Source: Breviolum minutum Mf 1.05b.01 (Eukaryota > Sar > Dinophyceae > Suessiales > Symbiodiniaceae). Taken from it: DNA of 64,000 nt. The position numbers and the translations under genes were made by a program. Where the stretch lies: positions 124,001-188,000 of the forward strand of contig DF239399.1 in assembly GCA_000507305.1 (NCBI GenBank). The letters run 5' to 3'. Shown here piece by piece: positions 29,220 to 38,936 of the stretch (position 1 is the first letter of the stretch; every line of letters starts with the position of its first letter). The notes beneath the pieces are model-generated. The model was not told where the DNA came from, did no database searches, and saw nothing but the letters and a program-made list of their open reading frames with translations.

Positions 29220-29309
29220 ACCCATACCATCCATGGGACGATTTGTATATTTCCTTACATTTACCATAAAAAATCAACCATTCATGTAGGTAAATATACC
29301 ATACATGGT
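29220..29309 (+). mobile_element. family G element
   Basis: ACCCATACCATCCATGGGAC to ATACCATACATGGTATGGGT. Confidence 0.75.
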
Positions 29310-29363
29310 ATGGGTAACTAATTTCACAACTTGATGTTGATCATGTTGGCATTGTGAAAAAAT

Positions 29364-29512
29364 CCCTAGCCTGGACATCCAGTTCCAGTCAGATCGTGAG
29401 CATCGATGTTTGAACCTCCGTTCAGTTAAACTCCGAATAAAAGGCTCGGCTTTTAGGGCTTTCAAAGATCGATACCTCACGATGGGTATGACTGGAGGAT
29501 GCCTGGGATGTC
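29364..29512 (+). mobile_element. family K element
   Basis: TCCCTAGCCTGGACATCCAG to GATGCCTGGGATGTCATG. Confidence 0.6.
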
Positions 29513-29646
29513 ATGAAAGACCCAGGATGGCATCCATTTCATAAATAGGGCCACTAATAGTTTCAATTCCCACTTTGGAAGATGATATCGTGACCCCAGT
29601 CTGAATGTCAGTGGTAGATGTCAAGGGCAGATGGTTGACGCGTATG

Positions 29647-29917
29647 AAACCTCCAAATCTGCTACATCCGTGATCTCAATTTCTGTTGGGTTTACCCATT
29701 TCCAGATATTTCCATTGGAACAACTCAGGTCCCATTGGGCTATGGAATGCTCTACCAGCAATCCATTGAATTGCCAGATGTCGGTAGCTCAATCTGGTTT
29801 CTTCTTGTGGTTGTTAAACGCGACCCGTCCGACCCAAAAGGTATCGGCTCGATTTGGGACTCAGAAATTTCCAATGCTTTTCCAAAAAAAGGTTGCATTG
29901 TAACCAAAGTTGACTAG
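29647..29917 (+). CDS. putative terminal exon, unknown
   Basis: Ninety-codon frame, NLQICYIRDLNFCWVYPFPD, TTQVPLGYGMLYQQSIELPD, SSIWFLLVVVKRDPSDPKGI, ISNAFPKKGCIVTKVD and TAG. It is rich in aromatics and beta-formers. Two other frames are partly open, but this one has the best amino-acid mix. Not recognised. Confidence 0.5.
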
Positions 29918-29977
29918 CTGGTGCTTGGAAGGGAGCAATCAACGGAGCTGGGGGTATCCAAAAGAATCTCTTCATAA

Positions 29978-30040
29978 CAGGGAGCGATTTGGAGCTAACC
30001 CCAGGTTTCGATCGGCACATCTTAGGTTGGAAAGAAGATT
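29978..30040 (+). repeat. repeat shared with 46950-47002
   Basis: GCGATTTGGAGCTAACCCCA and CGATCGGCACATCTTAGGTT have near-identical counterparts at 46957-46998. Confidence 0.5.
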
Positions 30041-30100
30041 TGCTTTCTTCCGAAAGATGGCATCATTCAAAGAACCATTAGCGATGAGTTCATAGGTATA

Positions 30101-30196
30101 AGTACCCTCCCTGAAACGAACAGCAAAAGTCACTGAAAATGATGGTTGGAAGATATAATTTTCCTTTCTGTGGCAATTTGAGCCTATTTTCCCAAG
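30101..30196 (+). mobile_element. family D element, right end lost
   Basis: TACCCTCCCTGAAACGAACA to TGAGCCTATTTTCCC. Confidence 0.6.
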
Positions 30197-30344
30197 CAAA
30201 AGGTTTATTTCAGGTCATGTATAATAGGTTGGATCTGCCCCCCCACCCGATAACAACTACTGTAGGACTATTACATGTTGTAGGCTTGGGGATTCCTATA
30301 AACCTGAGAAAACCGGTTGGGTGTGTAACCCTTGGCTCGGCCCC

Positions 30345-30445
30345 AGTTGACCCTTTGTCATTTGCTGTATAGCGTGAAAACCCTACCCAGTTATATGGGG
30401 ATTGTTTAAGAAGCCATGAAATTAGAATCCCGGAATAATCAACCA
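30345..30445 (+). repeat. family C fragment
   Basis: CCCTACCCAGTTATATGGGG, then AATCCCGGAATAATCAACCA. Confidence 0.45.
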
Positions 30446-30499
30446 ATCAGTTCATAGAGGATCATACTAAGAGAGGATCATACTAATAATTGCGCACTT

Positions 30500-30595
30500 A
30501 TATAGGGGTTATAATCAGCTAATATAATACGGATCCCTATAAACCAACCAGTATTTCATGGAATATCATTCCAAGGGTGTTCGTTGCCTCAGTTG
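30500..30595 (+). repeat. family C right part
   Basis: GGATCCCTATAAACCAACCA then GGGTGTTCGTTGCCTCAG. Confidence 0.5.
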
Positions 30596-30631
30596 GGGAA
30601 GATCTGAAGGATTTCAATGACGCAATGTTGC

Positions 30632-30881
30632 TTCAAGGTGGACCCCTACGATCGTTATAAATGGGGTGAAATTTCACTCGCGAATGGCCCGAAAATCAAT
30701 AGGTAACTGGATCGAGGAGTTGCAACCCTACTTATATGACTGGGTGGTGGTTTCAAAGATTTTTTATTTTCACCCCTACCTGGGGAGATGATCCAATTTG
30801 ACTAATATTTTTCAAAGGGGTTGAAACCACCAACTAGATGAGTTGCAAGCCTACAAAAAGCTGGCAGGGGTCCACCTTGTT
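30632..30881 (+). mobile_element. family E element containing A
   Basis: TTCAAGGTGGACCCC to GGGGTCCACCTTG, opened by an A copy at 30740-30837. Confidence 0.75.
30740..30837 (+). mobile_element. family A element nested, exact ATGA duplication
   Basis: CTGGGTGGTGGTTTCAAAGA to TTGAAACCACCAACTAG with ATGA at 30736-30739 and 30838-30841. Confidence 0.9.
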
Positions 30882-30898
30882 TGGTTGTGCATCTTTCA

Positions 30899-30986
30899 GG
30901 TCCAAATTAACTGGACGCCCGTGACGAACTTCAACTGCAAGTTCATTCCCGTTGGCAAGTGGGTGTCCTCAGCTACATCACCCAAC
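30899..30986 (+). CDS. short exon, unknown
   Basis: After TCTTTCAG the frame reads VQINWTPVTNFNCKFIPVGK then WVSSATSPNIS and meets CAG|GTAGCT, the left end of an O element. Good acceptor and donor context. Not recognised. Confidence 0.45.
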
Positions 30987-31122
30987 ATTTCAGGTAGCTA
31001 AAATGGAGGTACTCACCTTTTTTTAAGCTGTATGGATACGGCCCATGTAAGGTAGAACCCAACCCCAAAATGACCTTATAAGGTTCAGTACCTCCATTTT
31101 AGGTACCTGAAACTTTTGATGA
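30987..31122 (+). mobile_element. family O element, probable intron
   Basis: TTTCAGGTAGCTAAAATGGA to TCCATTTTAGGTACCTGAAA. Confidence 0.75.
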
Positions 31123-31304
31123 CTACAGTACCCTAAACCATCCTAAACCTATACCACCTGGCAGGATGCGCCATCCGTCTTCCAAGCCCACATGTTTCAG
31201 ATGTTTTCGATGTTGTTTTCAGGAAAAAGAATGTTAAGCAAATCGTTTCTATGCTTTGAGGCCTGCCTAAAGCCTGTAACCGTGGAAAAAAATGCGTCAC
31301 TATT

Positions 31305-32156
31305 TTGCTAAAGGATTTGAAATTTAACCTTAAAATGGAATCCACTCTGAACCAGTGTTCGGGATCACCTAATTACCAAAACCTCACTGGAAATAAAAAG
31401 CCCGCTGTGGAAGCAGTTGGTAGTGATTCATCAGTTGGTGGTATAGACTCACCTAGTGACTCGGAAATCGATTCAAACATCAGGGCCCTTGGTTTAATGA
31501 CATTGTACTTGTTGAGGTTGTTTTTTTTGGTGATGAAATTCTACCCATTCAAGCATCCCGTTTTGGACCAATGTACAGCATGGTGGTATTTTTCTTGTGG
31601 CGAAAAGCTGCGAAACAAACACCGAGATGGTGCTGAACTTATGATGAGCAAATGATTCATCAATTTAGACGGTTTGCGCCATCGCCCTGGTATGCAGGCC
31701 ACAGCCTCCAAAAGTCGTCGGAATTCCTCTCTTGACCTTCTGATGGTTGCCAGCATGGTTGAAAATCTTGATGTGTTGAAGGATTGTCCAGATGACGCAC
31801 TGAAACAGCAACGCATCAAGGAATTGAAGATGAAATTCAACTCCAGCTGTATCAGTTCAAGCGGCATTTACACACGAGCTGGTCCCTTGCGCGGAAACGT
31901 CGACACCATAGTAACAAAGTTCCTTGCCCTCCCAAAGGCTCTCCGCGAGGCAATGTTTTCCGACGTTGGGGCTAGTCAATGGTGCGTCAGGCGTCCTTCT
32001 CATAGTTGGCGATGGTGCCGCGCAGTGGTGGCGCTCTCTAAGCACCACACAAACCCTGAACTTCGAAGAATCCCACCTACACATCCTGTGATTCCACTTG
32101 GGAACAATCACTCGGCTACTTCCAGGCATGTTTCGTATATCTGTAACTGTAACTAA
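31305..32156 (+). CDS. long frame with one in-frame TGA, unknown
   Basis: One frame runs 284 codons with a single TGA at 31653-31655. Before it: VGSDSSVGGIDSPSDSEIDS, an acidic serine-rich stretch. After it: HRPGMQATASKSRRNSSLDL, VASMVENLDVLKDCPDDALK, IVTKFLALPKALREAMFSDV. It lies just upstream of the RNase H gene and may be part of it. The stop may mean an unrecognised intron, decay or recoding. No domain is recognised. Confidence 0.4.
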
Positions 32157-32158
32157 AG

Positions 32159-32326
32159 ATACAGATCGCAGCTTTAAATGAGTCCAAGGAAACATCTCAA
32201 GTTGTGCTCAAAACCTTGATTACGGACCACTCCGGTTCTCGACTAAACATCTATAGTTGGTGTGAGGGCTTTGCATCCGTAGTTTGTAAATGTCCGTCAG
32301 GACCTTGGAAGTACATGGAACATTAG
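32159..32326 (+). CDS. exon with Cys-rich end, unknown
   Basis: After TAACTAAAG the frame reads IQIAALNESKETSQVVLKTL, ITDHSGSRLNIYSWCEGFAS and VVCKCPSGPWKYMEH, then TAG. The next frame (from 32283) continues with CPRPFWPGFLCREC. The CKC and CREC cysteines together resemble a zinc-binding cluster, if one base shift is allowed near 32310. Unknown family. Confidence 0.4.
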   Translation: MQIAALNESKETSQVVLKTLITDHSGSRLNIYSWCEGFASVVCKCPSGPWKYMEH

Positions 32327-34318
32327 TCCTACAACTCACTCTGACTGTCCTCGGCCTTTTTGGCCGGGCTTCCTTTGCCGAGAATGTGCCAATTCTCAGT
32401 GGAAGGTCCTCTTCACGGCGTCAAACCTAAGTGCCGAAGAGATTCAACTCTGGAAGAAGGGCTTCGCACAATTCCTGTGGCAGAGAAATAGCACCTACTC
32501 TACATCCCATGCAAAGTTAGCTGGGAAGATGAGTTTCCTTTTTCAAGGGTGGAATGTGTTAATTCCCGAGACTGTACTCAAAAAAACTAAATTTTCCGCA
32601 GATGTGTTGGGGAAAAGGTCCCACAGGTATTTTCGGCCATTTATTGGGTTTATTTCATACCATAACTGGTTGTTGGGCCCACCTTGTACTTTCTTGTTGC
32701 CATGTCTCCCTTCGCATCAACATCAAGATTCGAGATTGCATGCTTTATACATTTGAGCAGTGTTCGAAACCCTGATGCCATTGATGTTCTTACTGATCAA
32801 AGACCACAATGGATTTACCACCCAATTGCTCAATTGTCTGAAAAGCAAATTCTTCTTCGTCGTTTCTTGGAAGCTATCCCTGATGGAACTCACTCTTGTG
32901 AAGTATCGTGCACGACATCTCACTTGAGATTTTATACTGATGGAGCATGCCATAATCCAACGGATGAACACATTCGCGTGGCTGGATGGGCAGTAGTGTG
33001 TGATAGTTCCCCCAATGTAACGAGTCGTGAGGAAGCATTTGCATGGTTTACCCCAGACGAATATCGTAATCCATTTTTGACTTGTATAGCCACAGGTCTT
33101 GTTTCTGGATCACAATCCGCAGCGAGAGGTGAACTTTCAGCTTTTGTGACAGCATGCAAAACTGCAGTTGACAATACAGATTGCTTATCCGCTGAAATCT
33201 ACACAGATGCACAGTATATTCTGAATTTGATTGCATTAATTGAAACTGATTCATTGACATCTAAGATGCAGCATATTGCTAACCCAGATTTGGCTTGTGA
33301 ACTCGATCGCTTGTGGAAACAAAAATCGTTTGTGGTACACAAAATTAAATCCCATCGCGACTTTTCTTCGGCCAATTCACCCATTGATCTTTGGAATATT
33401 GTTGGCAATTCTTTGGTTGACAAAGCAGCTGGAGCATCTTTGCAACGAATCCCACGTGAGATGCAACATTTGATCCAAGAAGTTAAGCAATTTCGTAAAC
33501 AAGAGCAACATTTCCTTGAAATAGTCCTTCGATATATAGTTGACATGAATCGTTGTAGAACTGAACTCATTCGTAAAGTACCTACAAAAAATGTGTGTGA
33601 TCAATTGCCTGATCACCCTTTAAAACTGGCTATGGGCGGCGAAGCTCGGGAGGCGATGAGTACATACATGCCTAATAATCCAGTCAAGTTAGTCACTGGA
33701 GTACTTGATGAAAACTTGTGCAAGTGTTTTCTCATGGGCTCTCATTTGGCGCACAAAATGTGGATTTGGCTATCGATGTTAGACTGGCCTCCTGAAGAAT
33801 CTTGGAACACTCCACCCGCCTCGTGGGGTATTTCGTTTCTTGAACTCATGATAAACTTTTCTCAGTGTAGTGGTATGGCAATACCTTTAACTTTGGAAGG
33901 CAAGGGTTCGACAAAAACATATGTTCCTTATTTCTCGCAAGAAGCTTCAATGTTACCTCGTGCAAAAAGGGCTGGTAGTCATCAGTCATTGGCTTTACGA
34001 AAAGCCATTCAAACGATTCAAACGTTGACAAAAACAAAGGTCTTCCCCGTGGATACCAAGAAAGGTTGCTTCAGTATGAGACGGTTGCATTTTAAGGGTG
34101 ATGCTCTTGGTTTGGCTGTGAGGCCATCTATCCCTAAAGCGGATCTTACGATGCGACTTGTTGATAAATATATAACTGCATTGAAAGGTGCTCGTGGCTT
34201 GAATTTACCCCTACCTGATATGGTTGAAGTACCGATCATATCTGATCCTTTGTATGCCGAACTTGATACACAATCTCGTTATCGTGCCTATTGGCGTTTT
34301 CAAAACAGAGGTGAATAG
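32313..34318 (+). CDS. RNase H domain protein, probably from a retroelement; spliced
   Basis: Exon 1 (to 32617) has a CRECANSQWK motif and NLSAEEIQLWKKGFAQFLWQ. The intron 32618-32727 (AAAAG|GTCCCA to ATCAAG) covers a truncated E element and joins in phase. Exon 2 continues to 34318. Numbering from 32684, RNase H spans about residues 81-255. Candidate catalytic residues are D86 (FYTDGAC), E150 (ARGELSA), D175 (IYTDAQY) and D246 (GNSLVDKAAG), with H224 (IKSH); the D-E-D-D set is complete. About 290 residues follow, including WGISFLELMINF. Cellular RNase H is shorter; a long tail suits the Pol C-terminus of a LINE-type element, but no reverse transcriptase lies upstream. An AGAG|GTGAAT donor at 34310 could extend it into the next gene. 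Confidence 0.6.
32612..32690 (+). mobile_element. truncated family E element, acts as intron
   Basis: TTTTCGGCCATTTATTGGG and GTTGGGCCCACCTTGTA; the left arm is lost but AAAAG|GTCCC remains as donor. Confidence 0.55.
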
Positions 34319-34375
34319 CTCCGCAATTCGTTTGGGAATTCGTTTTGGTTTTTTGTTCTCTTTGTGTCGAAGACA

Positions 34376-35068
34376 CTCGGTCCGAAAAGTTAAAGCTCCT
34401 GTGATCCCACCACCAGTGTTCGGGACATCTGGAGTATGGTACGTTGAGCCATGCGATATCCGATTCGAAACCCTGGTTGGTTGTTTGATGCAGGGGATTA
34501 TGCTACTCAATTATATGGGGATTATAACAAGCCAATATAAGGATCCCTAAAAACCAATCAGTATAATGGAAAGTAGGAGGGTTTTTTTCGTGGCTCAAAT
34601 TATTTGTTCTTCCCCAACTTCACCAAAATCCGTCCAGCCAAAACGTATACTTATCCATACTATCACCAAGAATTTCAGGTACTTAGATGGAGGTACTGAC
34701 CCTTATTTCAGGCCATTTCTTGGGGATGGGTTTTCCCTTACATAAGACGTATCCATACAGTTTACATATGTTTTTGTACCTCCATGTTTGGTACCTGAAA
34801 TCTTCGGTGATACTAAGTCATATGTACATCTACGCTACGCGGAAGATCCAGGCGCGGACTTTCTGGAATGGGGTGCTGGGGCTTGATTTTTGTCAAGAAA
34901 CGTAATGCTGAATCTTGCCCTATTGAGCATAGTTTATTGTTGAGGTTTGGATTTGTTGTTTTGGTGTTGTTTACGGATTGGACCCTGGTAAATCACCATC
35001 AAACCAAAATTTGGGAGATGTTCTTTACTTGTTCCAAGCATTTTAAGCAGATCCAAGTAGAATATTGA
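34376..35068 (+). CDS. spliced gene segment; introns from C and O elements
   Basis: Exon to 34479: KAPVIPPPVFGTSGVWYVEP, CDIRFETLV. Intron 34480-34579 (GTTG|GTTGTT to TAGGAG) lies inside a C element. Exon 34580-34678: FFSWLKLFVLPQLHQNPSSQ. Intron 34679-34817 (TTTCAG|GTACTT to TACTAAG) is an O element. Exon 34818-34987: GLSGMGCWGLIFVKKRNAES, HSLLLRFGFVVLVLFTDWTL. An M element follows, removable from 34988 to 35050 or readable in frame, then IQVEY and TGA at 35068. Phases match at every joint. The hydrophobic FGFVVLVLF may be a membrane segment. It may be the 3' part of the RNase H gene. Not recognised. Confidence 0.5.
34443..34598 (+). mobile_element. family C element, acts as intron
   Basis: TTGAGCCATGCGATATCCGA to GGGTTTTTTTCGTGGCTCAA. 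Its outer arms are read as exon. Confidence 0.75.
34660..34815 (+). mobile_element. family O element, acts as intron
   Basis: ATTTCAGGTACTTAGATGGA to TTGGTACCTGAAATC. Confidence 0.75.
34963..35055 (+). mobile_element. family M element
   Basis: TTTACGGATTGGACCCTGGT, AAATCACCATCAAACC; right end AAGCAGATCC. Confidence 0.6.
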
Positions 35069-35132
35069 CCTACATGCACACACCGTTCACCTCGGGAGAT
35101 ATGATATGGCTGGATGCAAAGCGGTTGGTCTT

Positions 35133-35284
35133 GACAAGGTGGGCCCCTTATCAGTTGTAAATGGGGTTGTAAGTTATAACTCCTATAAGTAGGGTGATAT
35201 GAAAAACCCCACTTACCCATTTATTTCAGGCCATTTATAGGAGTTATAACCCTGTTTATACCTGGTTTTTCGGCCCACCTTGTA
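35133..35284 (+). mobile_element. family E element
   Basis: GACAAGGTGGGCCCC to TCGGCCCACCTTGTA. Confidence 0.8.
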
Positions 35285-35566
35285 CCCCCTCCAGAACAAC
35301 AGTGGTGGTGACTGTTGTCATGGGAATCCAAGGTAGGTACAATGATGATGATACCTTATAATACGGCCTCATTTTCCGGGAGAAATGTGGCATTGGAAGG
35401 GGTATCGTTAGATTCTCATGATGTTACTGGGAGTAGGGTACTTCCAAGTCGTACATAACAGCCACGTCCCCCGACATTGCCCATTCAGGCAGATGAAGAG
35501 CTGATCTTAGAGCCAGGGATCTGAGATGGTGCTTGGAAGGAAGCGTTTTCAGAGCTTGGGAGGTAG
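35285..35566. other. no gene seen
   Basis: No coherent frame; GGTATCGTTAGATTCTCATG is unmatched elsewhere in the window. Confidence 0.3.
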
Positions 35567-35692
35567 GTACCTTTCCCTGAAACTAACAGCAAAAGCCCCT
35601 AAAAATGATGGGTTTCCAATAGGACTCTCTGAGATTCCAGTGCTCTATTTTCAGGGGTGAGCTGTTAGTTTCAGGGAGGGTATCTAAAATGC
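35567..35692 (+). mobile_element. family D element
   Basis: TACCTTTCCCTGAAACTAAC to GTTAGTTTCAGGGAGGGTA. Confidence 0.75.
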
Positions 35693-36003
35693 ATTTTTCT
35701 ATCTTGTTACCACGGTGGTTAGAGTTTGCAATATATACATGTGTCTTTTTTTGGTTGGACCGGTGTTCAGCATTTCTGTAACCCTTTTTGGATGCATAAA
35801 AAGATGATGGTTTGCAATCAACGTTTTTTGGTGATGCTTCCCAACCAGGGGGAGACATGATACAAAGGGAACCCATTGAACAACTGTTGCATCATGGAGC
35901 GAGTGGAATGGCTCGAATTGTTTTTATCTGCCTTTTTTGGGAGGAAAAACACCTTCGAAGTTTAACAGTTCGCCCCTGAAAGTTAGCATTTCAACAAGGC
36001 AAG
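35693..36003. other. no gene seen
   Basis: Ends in a D-like remnant (AGTTTAACAGTTCGCCCCTG at 35959). Confidence 0.3.
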
Positions 36004-36101
36004 ATAGGTGGCGGTTTCAAACATTGTTTATTTTCAGCCCTATTTGGGGAAGATGTCTATTTCGACCAATATTTTTCAGATGGGTTGAAACCACCACCTA
36101 G
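36004..36101 (+). mobile_element. family A element
   Basis: ATAGGTGGCGGTTTCAAACA to TTGAAACCACCACCTAG. Confidence 0.75.
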
Positions 36102-36150
36102 TAATCTTCCAACCACATTTTTTTTCGGGGCTATCTTAAACTTCAGGGAT
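36102..36150 (+). repeat. family D right half
   Basis: AATCTTCCAACCAC and GGGGCTATCTTAAACTTCAG. Confidence 0.45.
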
Positions 36151-36152
36151 GT

Positions 36153-36252
36153 ATGTTGTTCCCAATGTTTGCCAGGTACAAGCGAAATTTTCGAACGGAG
36201 GAGGTGGGTAGGGTGTACTGGCGGAATTTCTGTTTTCCAGTTGGTATACTGT
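36153..36252 (+). CDS. short exon, unknown
   Basis: LFPMFARYKRNFRTEEVGRV then YWRNFCFPVGI, open between D-type and G-type repeats. Basic and aromatic; not recognised. Confidence 0.4.
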
Positions 36253-36312
36253 ACCCATAGGATCCATGTATAGTAAATGTAGGTAAATATACCATACACG
36301 GATGCTATGGGG
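36253..36312 (+). mobile_element. family G element, short
   Basis: CCCATAGGATCCATGTATAG to ACACGGATGCTATGGG. Confidence 0.65.
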
Positions 36313-36343
36313 TATATATGCTTTCTCCACGAATGGCTTCACA

Positions 36344-36439
36344 AGGTTAGGATCAGCGGGTTACAACCCCAATATACCCCATTTATAAATAGGTGAAATA
36401 ACACATTGATCCTAACCATTTACCAATTTCCTGGGACTA
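36344..36439 (+). mobile_element. family I element
   Basis: AGGTTAGGATCAGCGGGTTA to CCAATTTCCTGGGAC; left terminus missing. Confidence 0.55.
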
Positions 36440-36442
36440 ATG

Positions 36443-36546
36443 CTCAGTAAATGGGTTACAAACTACTTATAGATGGAGCATATTGGGGTTATAACCCACT
36501 GATCCTAACCATTGATCCGAACTTCCATCCCAGGACATCCATGTAG
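36443..36546 (+). mobile_element. family I element, tandem neighbour
   Basis: AGTAAATGGGTTACAAACTA to CCCAGGACATCCATGTA. Confidence 0.55.
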
Positions 36547-36649
36547 TTGCTCCCAATATGTTCTGGAGGTTTACCACCATCCCAGGTGCTTGGCCATCGC
36601 CTAATGCCTGAACAATCAACACTATGACATGCATACGATCCATGGGACT

Positions 36650-36783
36650 GCTTAGATGTCCCAGGAACTTAGGAATGGTTAGTAAATGGTTTATAACCTA
36701 TGCTGCCTATACTTATAAATGTTGTACATTGGGGTCATAACCCACCTAATAACCTTTTACTAACTTCCTGGGACATCCAAGTG
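36650..36783 (+). mobile_element. family I element
   Basis: GCTTAGATGTCCCAGGAACT to TTCCTGGGACATCCAAG. Confidence 0.7.
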
Positions 36784-36791
36784 GTATATTT

Positions 36792-37039
36792 ACCAGATGG
36801 GCCCCGAGCCGATCGGCTTTAAATGGAGTTATTGCACCCCTATGATAAATGGCCGAAAATTCATGGACCGCTGGGGTTATATATTTCACCTCTAGAAATG
36901 GAGTGATTTCACCCTACTTAAAACCCATATATGCCTCATGCATGAAATATTTACCCAGCTTTACAAACCGCCAAATGTTGGCAAATATTCCATACATTCG
37001 GCGCATATGGGCAACTCGATCGGGGGCCCCTACCTTGTA
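36792..37039 (+). mobile_element. family E element containing G
   Basis: ACCAGATGGGCCCCGAGCCG to GGGGGCCCCTACCTTGTA, with a G copy at 36926-37012. Confidence 0.6.
36926..37012 (+). mobile_element. family G-like element, nested
   Basis: CCCATATATGCCTCATGCAT to CCATACATTCGGCGCATATGGG. Confidence 0.6.
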
Positions 37040-37150
37040 CTACTGTTGCTGGAAGAAACCCTGCACCACCTGGGATGTATAAAACCCTGTAAATAATTGG
37101 ATATTTGAATATTTACCATATCAACTGGTGCAGGTTTTTTTACCATCAAC
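37040..37150 (+). mobile_element. family B element
   Basis: CTACTGTTGCTGGAAGAAAC to GTTTTTTTACCATCAAC, abutting the E end. Confidence 0.6.
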
Positions 37151-37429
37151 CCATAGAAATCAACCCAATTTTTGTTTCAAGCGACACTTGGGTGTATGCC
37201 TAGCAGATCTTAACAGTGTCTACCCATGGTATCGATTGTGTTCTCTAGGGATTCAACCCATAAATACCCACTATATAGGGCCTATATAGGAATTTCCCAT
37301 AGGGGGCCCACGTTGGGATCGGGGTACATCCAATTATCCCCTCTTCTACCGAAGTTGGCACTGGTTAATCGAGACAAGGCACATGCCAGCCGCCGTGTGG
37401 CGCGCAACGACCTTGGCTTTCTTCAGACC

Positions 37430-37755
37430 ATGCCAAAGCAGTTTTCAACACCTTCACCAAATGGTTTAGCACTGTGGAGCATTCGAACCTGCTGCAAGGC
37501 TGGCAACATGAGCAATTCAGTGGAACGACAGTGGTCAATGAACCAAACAGTACCTATACAGGTTTGGAGTTTTTGGAGCAATCTCGGGGTTTGGAGCAGT
37601 TCACTAAAACGACAGTGATCAATGAACCACACGGGAGAGCGTGGTGTTTGTTTGCTCTGGATGCGGAGAGAAATGGCAAAGTCCAAAGGATATTGGCGGC
37701 GATATCTATGTGTCCTGCTTTGAATTCGTTTTCCGTTTTTTCAATTATTTTGTGA
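37430..37755 (+). CDS. putative terminal exon with 84-bp tandem duplication, unknown
   Basis: Reads SSDHAKAVFNTFTKWFSTVE, HSNLLQGWQHEQFSGTTVVN, then EQFTKTTVINEPHGRAWCLF, ALDAERNGKVQRILAAISMC and TGA. EQFSGTTVVNEP (from 37510) recurs as EQFTKTTVINEP (from 37594), an exact 84-nt (28-codon) spacing, so the duplication keeps frame. The 5' border is uncertain; a second frame is open upstream. Not recognised. Confidence 0.5.
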
Positions 37756-37884
37756 ATGTATGTAAAATCTGATTGTTTGAGATGGATGAAGGTCGGAAGT
37801 CTCAAAGTTTTCTGTTTGCACTTACAAAAGTCAGGAGCAGCGGCAAGGAGTTTGGCAGCTGTAGAATTCGCAGGAAAAAGTCTC

Positions 37885-37960
37885 TAAGAATCACCGGGCA
37901 AAATCCAAAAAAAAACATGGGTGATGTGAGATCTTTTCCTGAGATTCTTAGGGTTGATAA
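37885..37960 (+). mobile_element. family J element, diverged
   Basis: GTCTCTAAGAATCACCGG to CTGAGATTCTTAGGGTTG. Confidence 0.5.
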
Positions 37961-38055
37961 AAAATTCATTCACATCCAAATTGTGACATCGAGACATAGC
38001 CAGATGCTCCAATGTAGTATTGGAATATGTTTGACCCTACACTTGACCCATACTT

Positions 38056-38171
38056 TTTGGCAGTATATACCACTTATAAGTCCCCAATTGGCAGTATATA
38101 CCACTTGTATACCACTTATATATTGCCTATTGGGTGATTATATATCACCTACCACCTATTAAGGGAACCAG
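38056..38171 (-). mobile_element. family N element
   Basis: TTGGCAGTATATACCACTTA repeated, ending CACCTACCACCTATTAAGGG; internal tandem repeat. Confidence 0.6.
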
Positions 38172-38404
38172 AAACAGCTGTTGATATTTGAGCCATCAGG
38201 GGGCTGACCCTATTCCAGACCCTTGCAGCCATGTCTTCGGAATATTTGTCACGAAAAACCTTCTACTCTGGGATGTTCGGAAGAAGTTGTATGGATTCCG
38301 TTTCTTATGGATTCCATTTGTATGGCTTATTAACCAGTATTTCTCAGGGAGGGTATGTTAGGGGGTGTTGGTTGATTAGCCATAAGTAAAAATTCAACAC
38401 ATGT
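38172..38404. other. no gene seen; P-type end
   Basis: GGTATGTTAGGGGGTGTTGG then TTGATTAGCCATAAG at 38355-38390 matches the right end of family P. Confidence 0.35.
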
Positions 38405-38464
38405 CCAAAAAAACTAGCCTTATAAATGGTTTAGTTGGGGTTTTTTCATATCACCCTGCTTATA

Positions 38465-38611
38465 CTGGGTGGTGGTTTCAAATAGTGTTTATTTTCACCC
38501 CGAACTTTGGGGAAGATTCCCATTGTGACGAGCATATTTTCAAAGGGGTGGTTCAACCGCCANCCATTGTGACGAGCATATTTTTCAAAGGGGTGGTTCA
38601 ACCGCCAACTA
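38465..38611 (+). mobile_element. family A element with duplicated right half and one N
   Basis: CTGGGTGGTGGTTTCAAATA. The segment CATTGTGACGAGCATATTTT..GGTTCAACCGCCA occurs twice around an N at 38563, probably an assembly join. Confidence 0.7.
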
Positions 38612-38722
38612 CTGTTGATGGAAGAAATCCTGCACCAGTTGAGGTTGGTAGTTTATCCCATTATTCACAGGGTTTTTATACATATCCGGTGGGTAGCCGG
38701 ATGCTCAGCCATCCACAGGTAG
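38610..38722 (+). mobile_element. family B element
   Basis: TACTGTTGATGGAAGAAATC to GTGGGTAGCCGGATGCTCAG; right arm degraded. Confidence 0.6.
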
Positions 38723-38761
38723 TATAGGAGTTAGAACTTCACCCCCATTTATTTTATAGCG

Positions 38762-38894
38762 GCTGGTTTTTGGATTGGTGCCCTTCCGGCGAACTTTCGA
38801 GCTCCAGGGGGAAGCGATCAACTTTGAAGGTTTTACACCTTACTGGTGCGAAGGGGGGCGGCGGGTTGGTTGGGGCTACCAACGGAGTACGTAC
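38762..38894 (+). CDS. exon, unknown
   Basis: LVFGLVPFRRTFELQGEAIN, FEGFTPYWCEGGRRVGWGYQ, then STYRDGS and TAG. GC-rich and globular. It runs into the left end of an I element (GGGACGGAAGTTAG). A second frame is open, but its residue mix is poor. Not recognised. Confidence 0.45.
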
Positions 38895-38936
38895 CGGGAC
38901 GGAAGTTAGGATCAATGCCCATGACGCATCCATGGG

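Larger units (their letters stand above)
38405..38760 (+). mobile_element. family E element opened by A and B
   Basis: CCTTATAAATGGTTTAGTTG at the left and TAGGAGTTAGAACTTCACCC at the right flank the two inserted elements. Confidence 0.5.

Noticed and set aside
34580..34600. CGTGGCTCAA at the right end of C elements as a leader fragment
   Set aside because: It is the inverted partner of the TTGAGC left end of the same family and occurs in all C copies.
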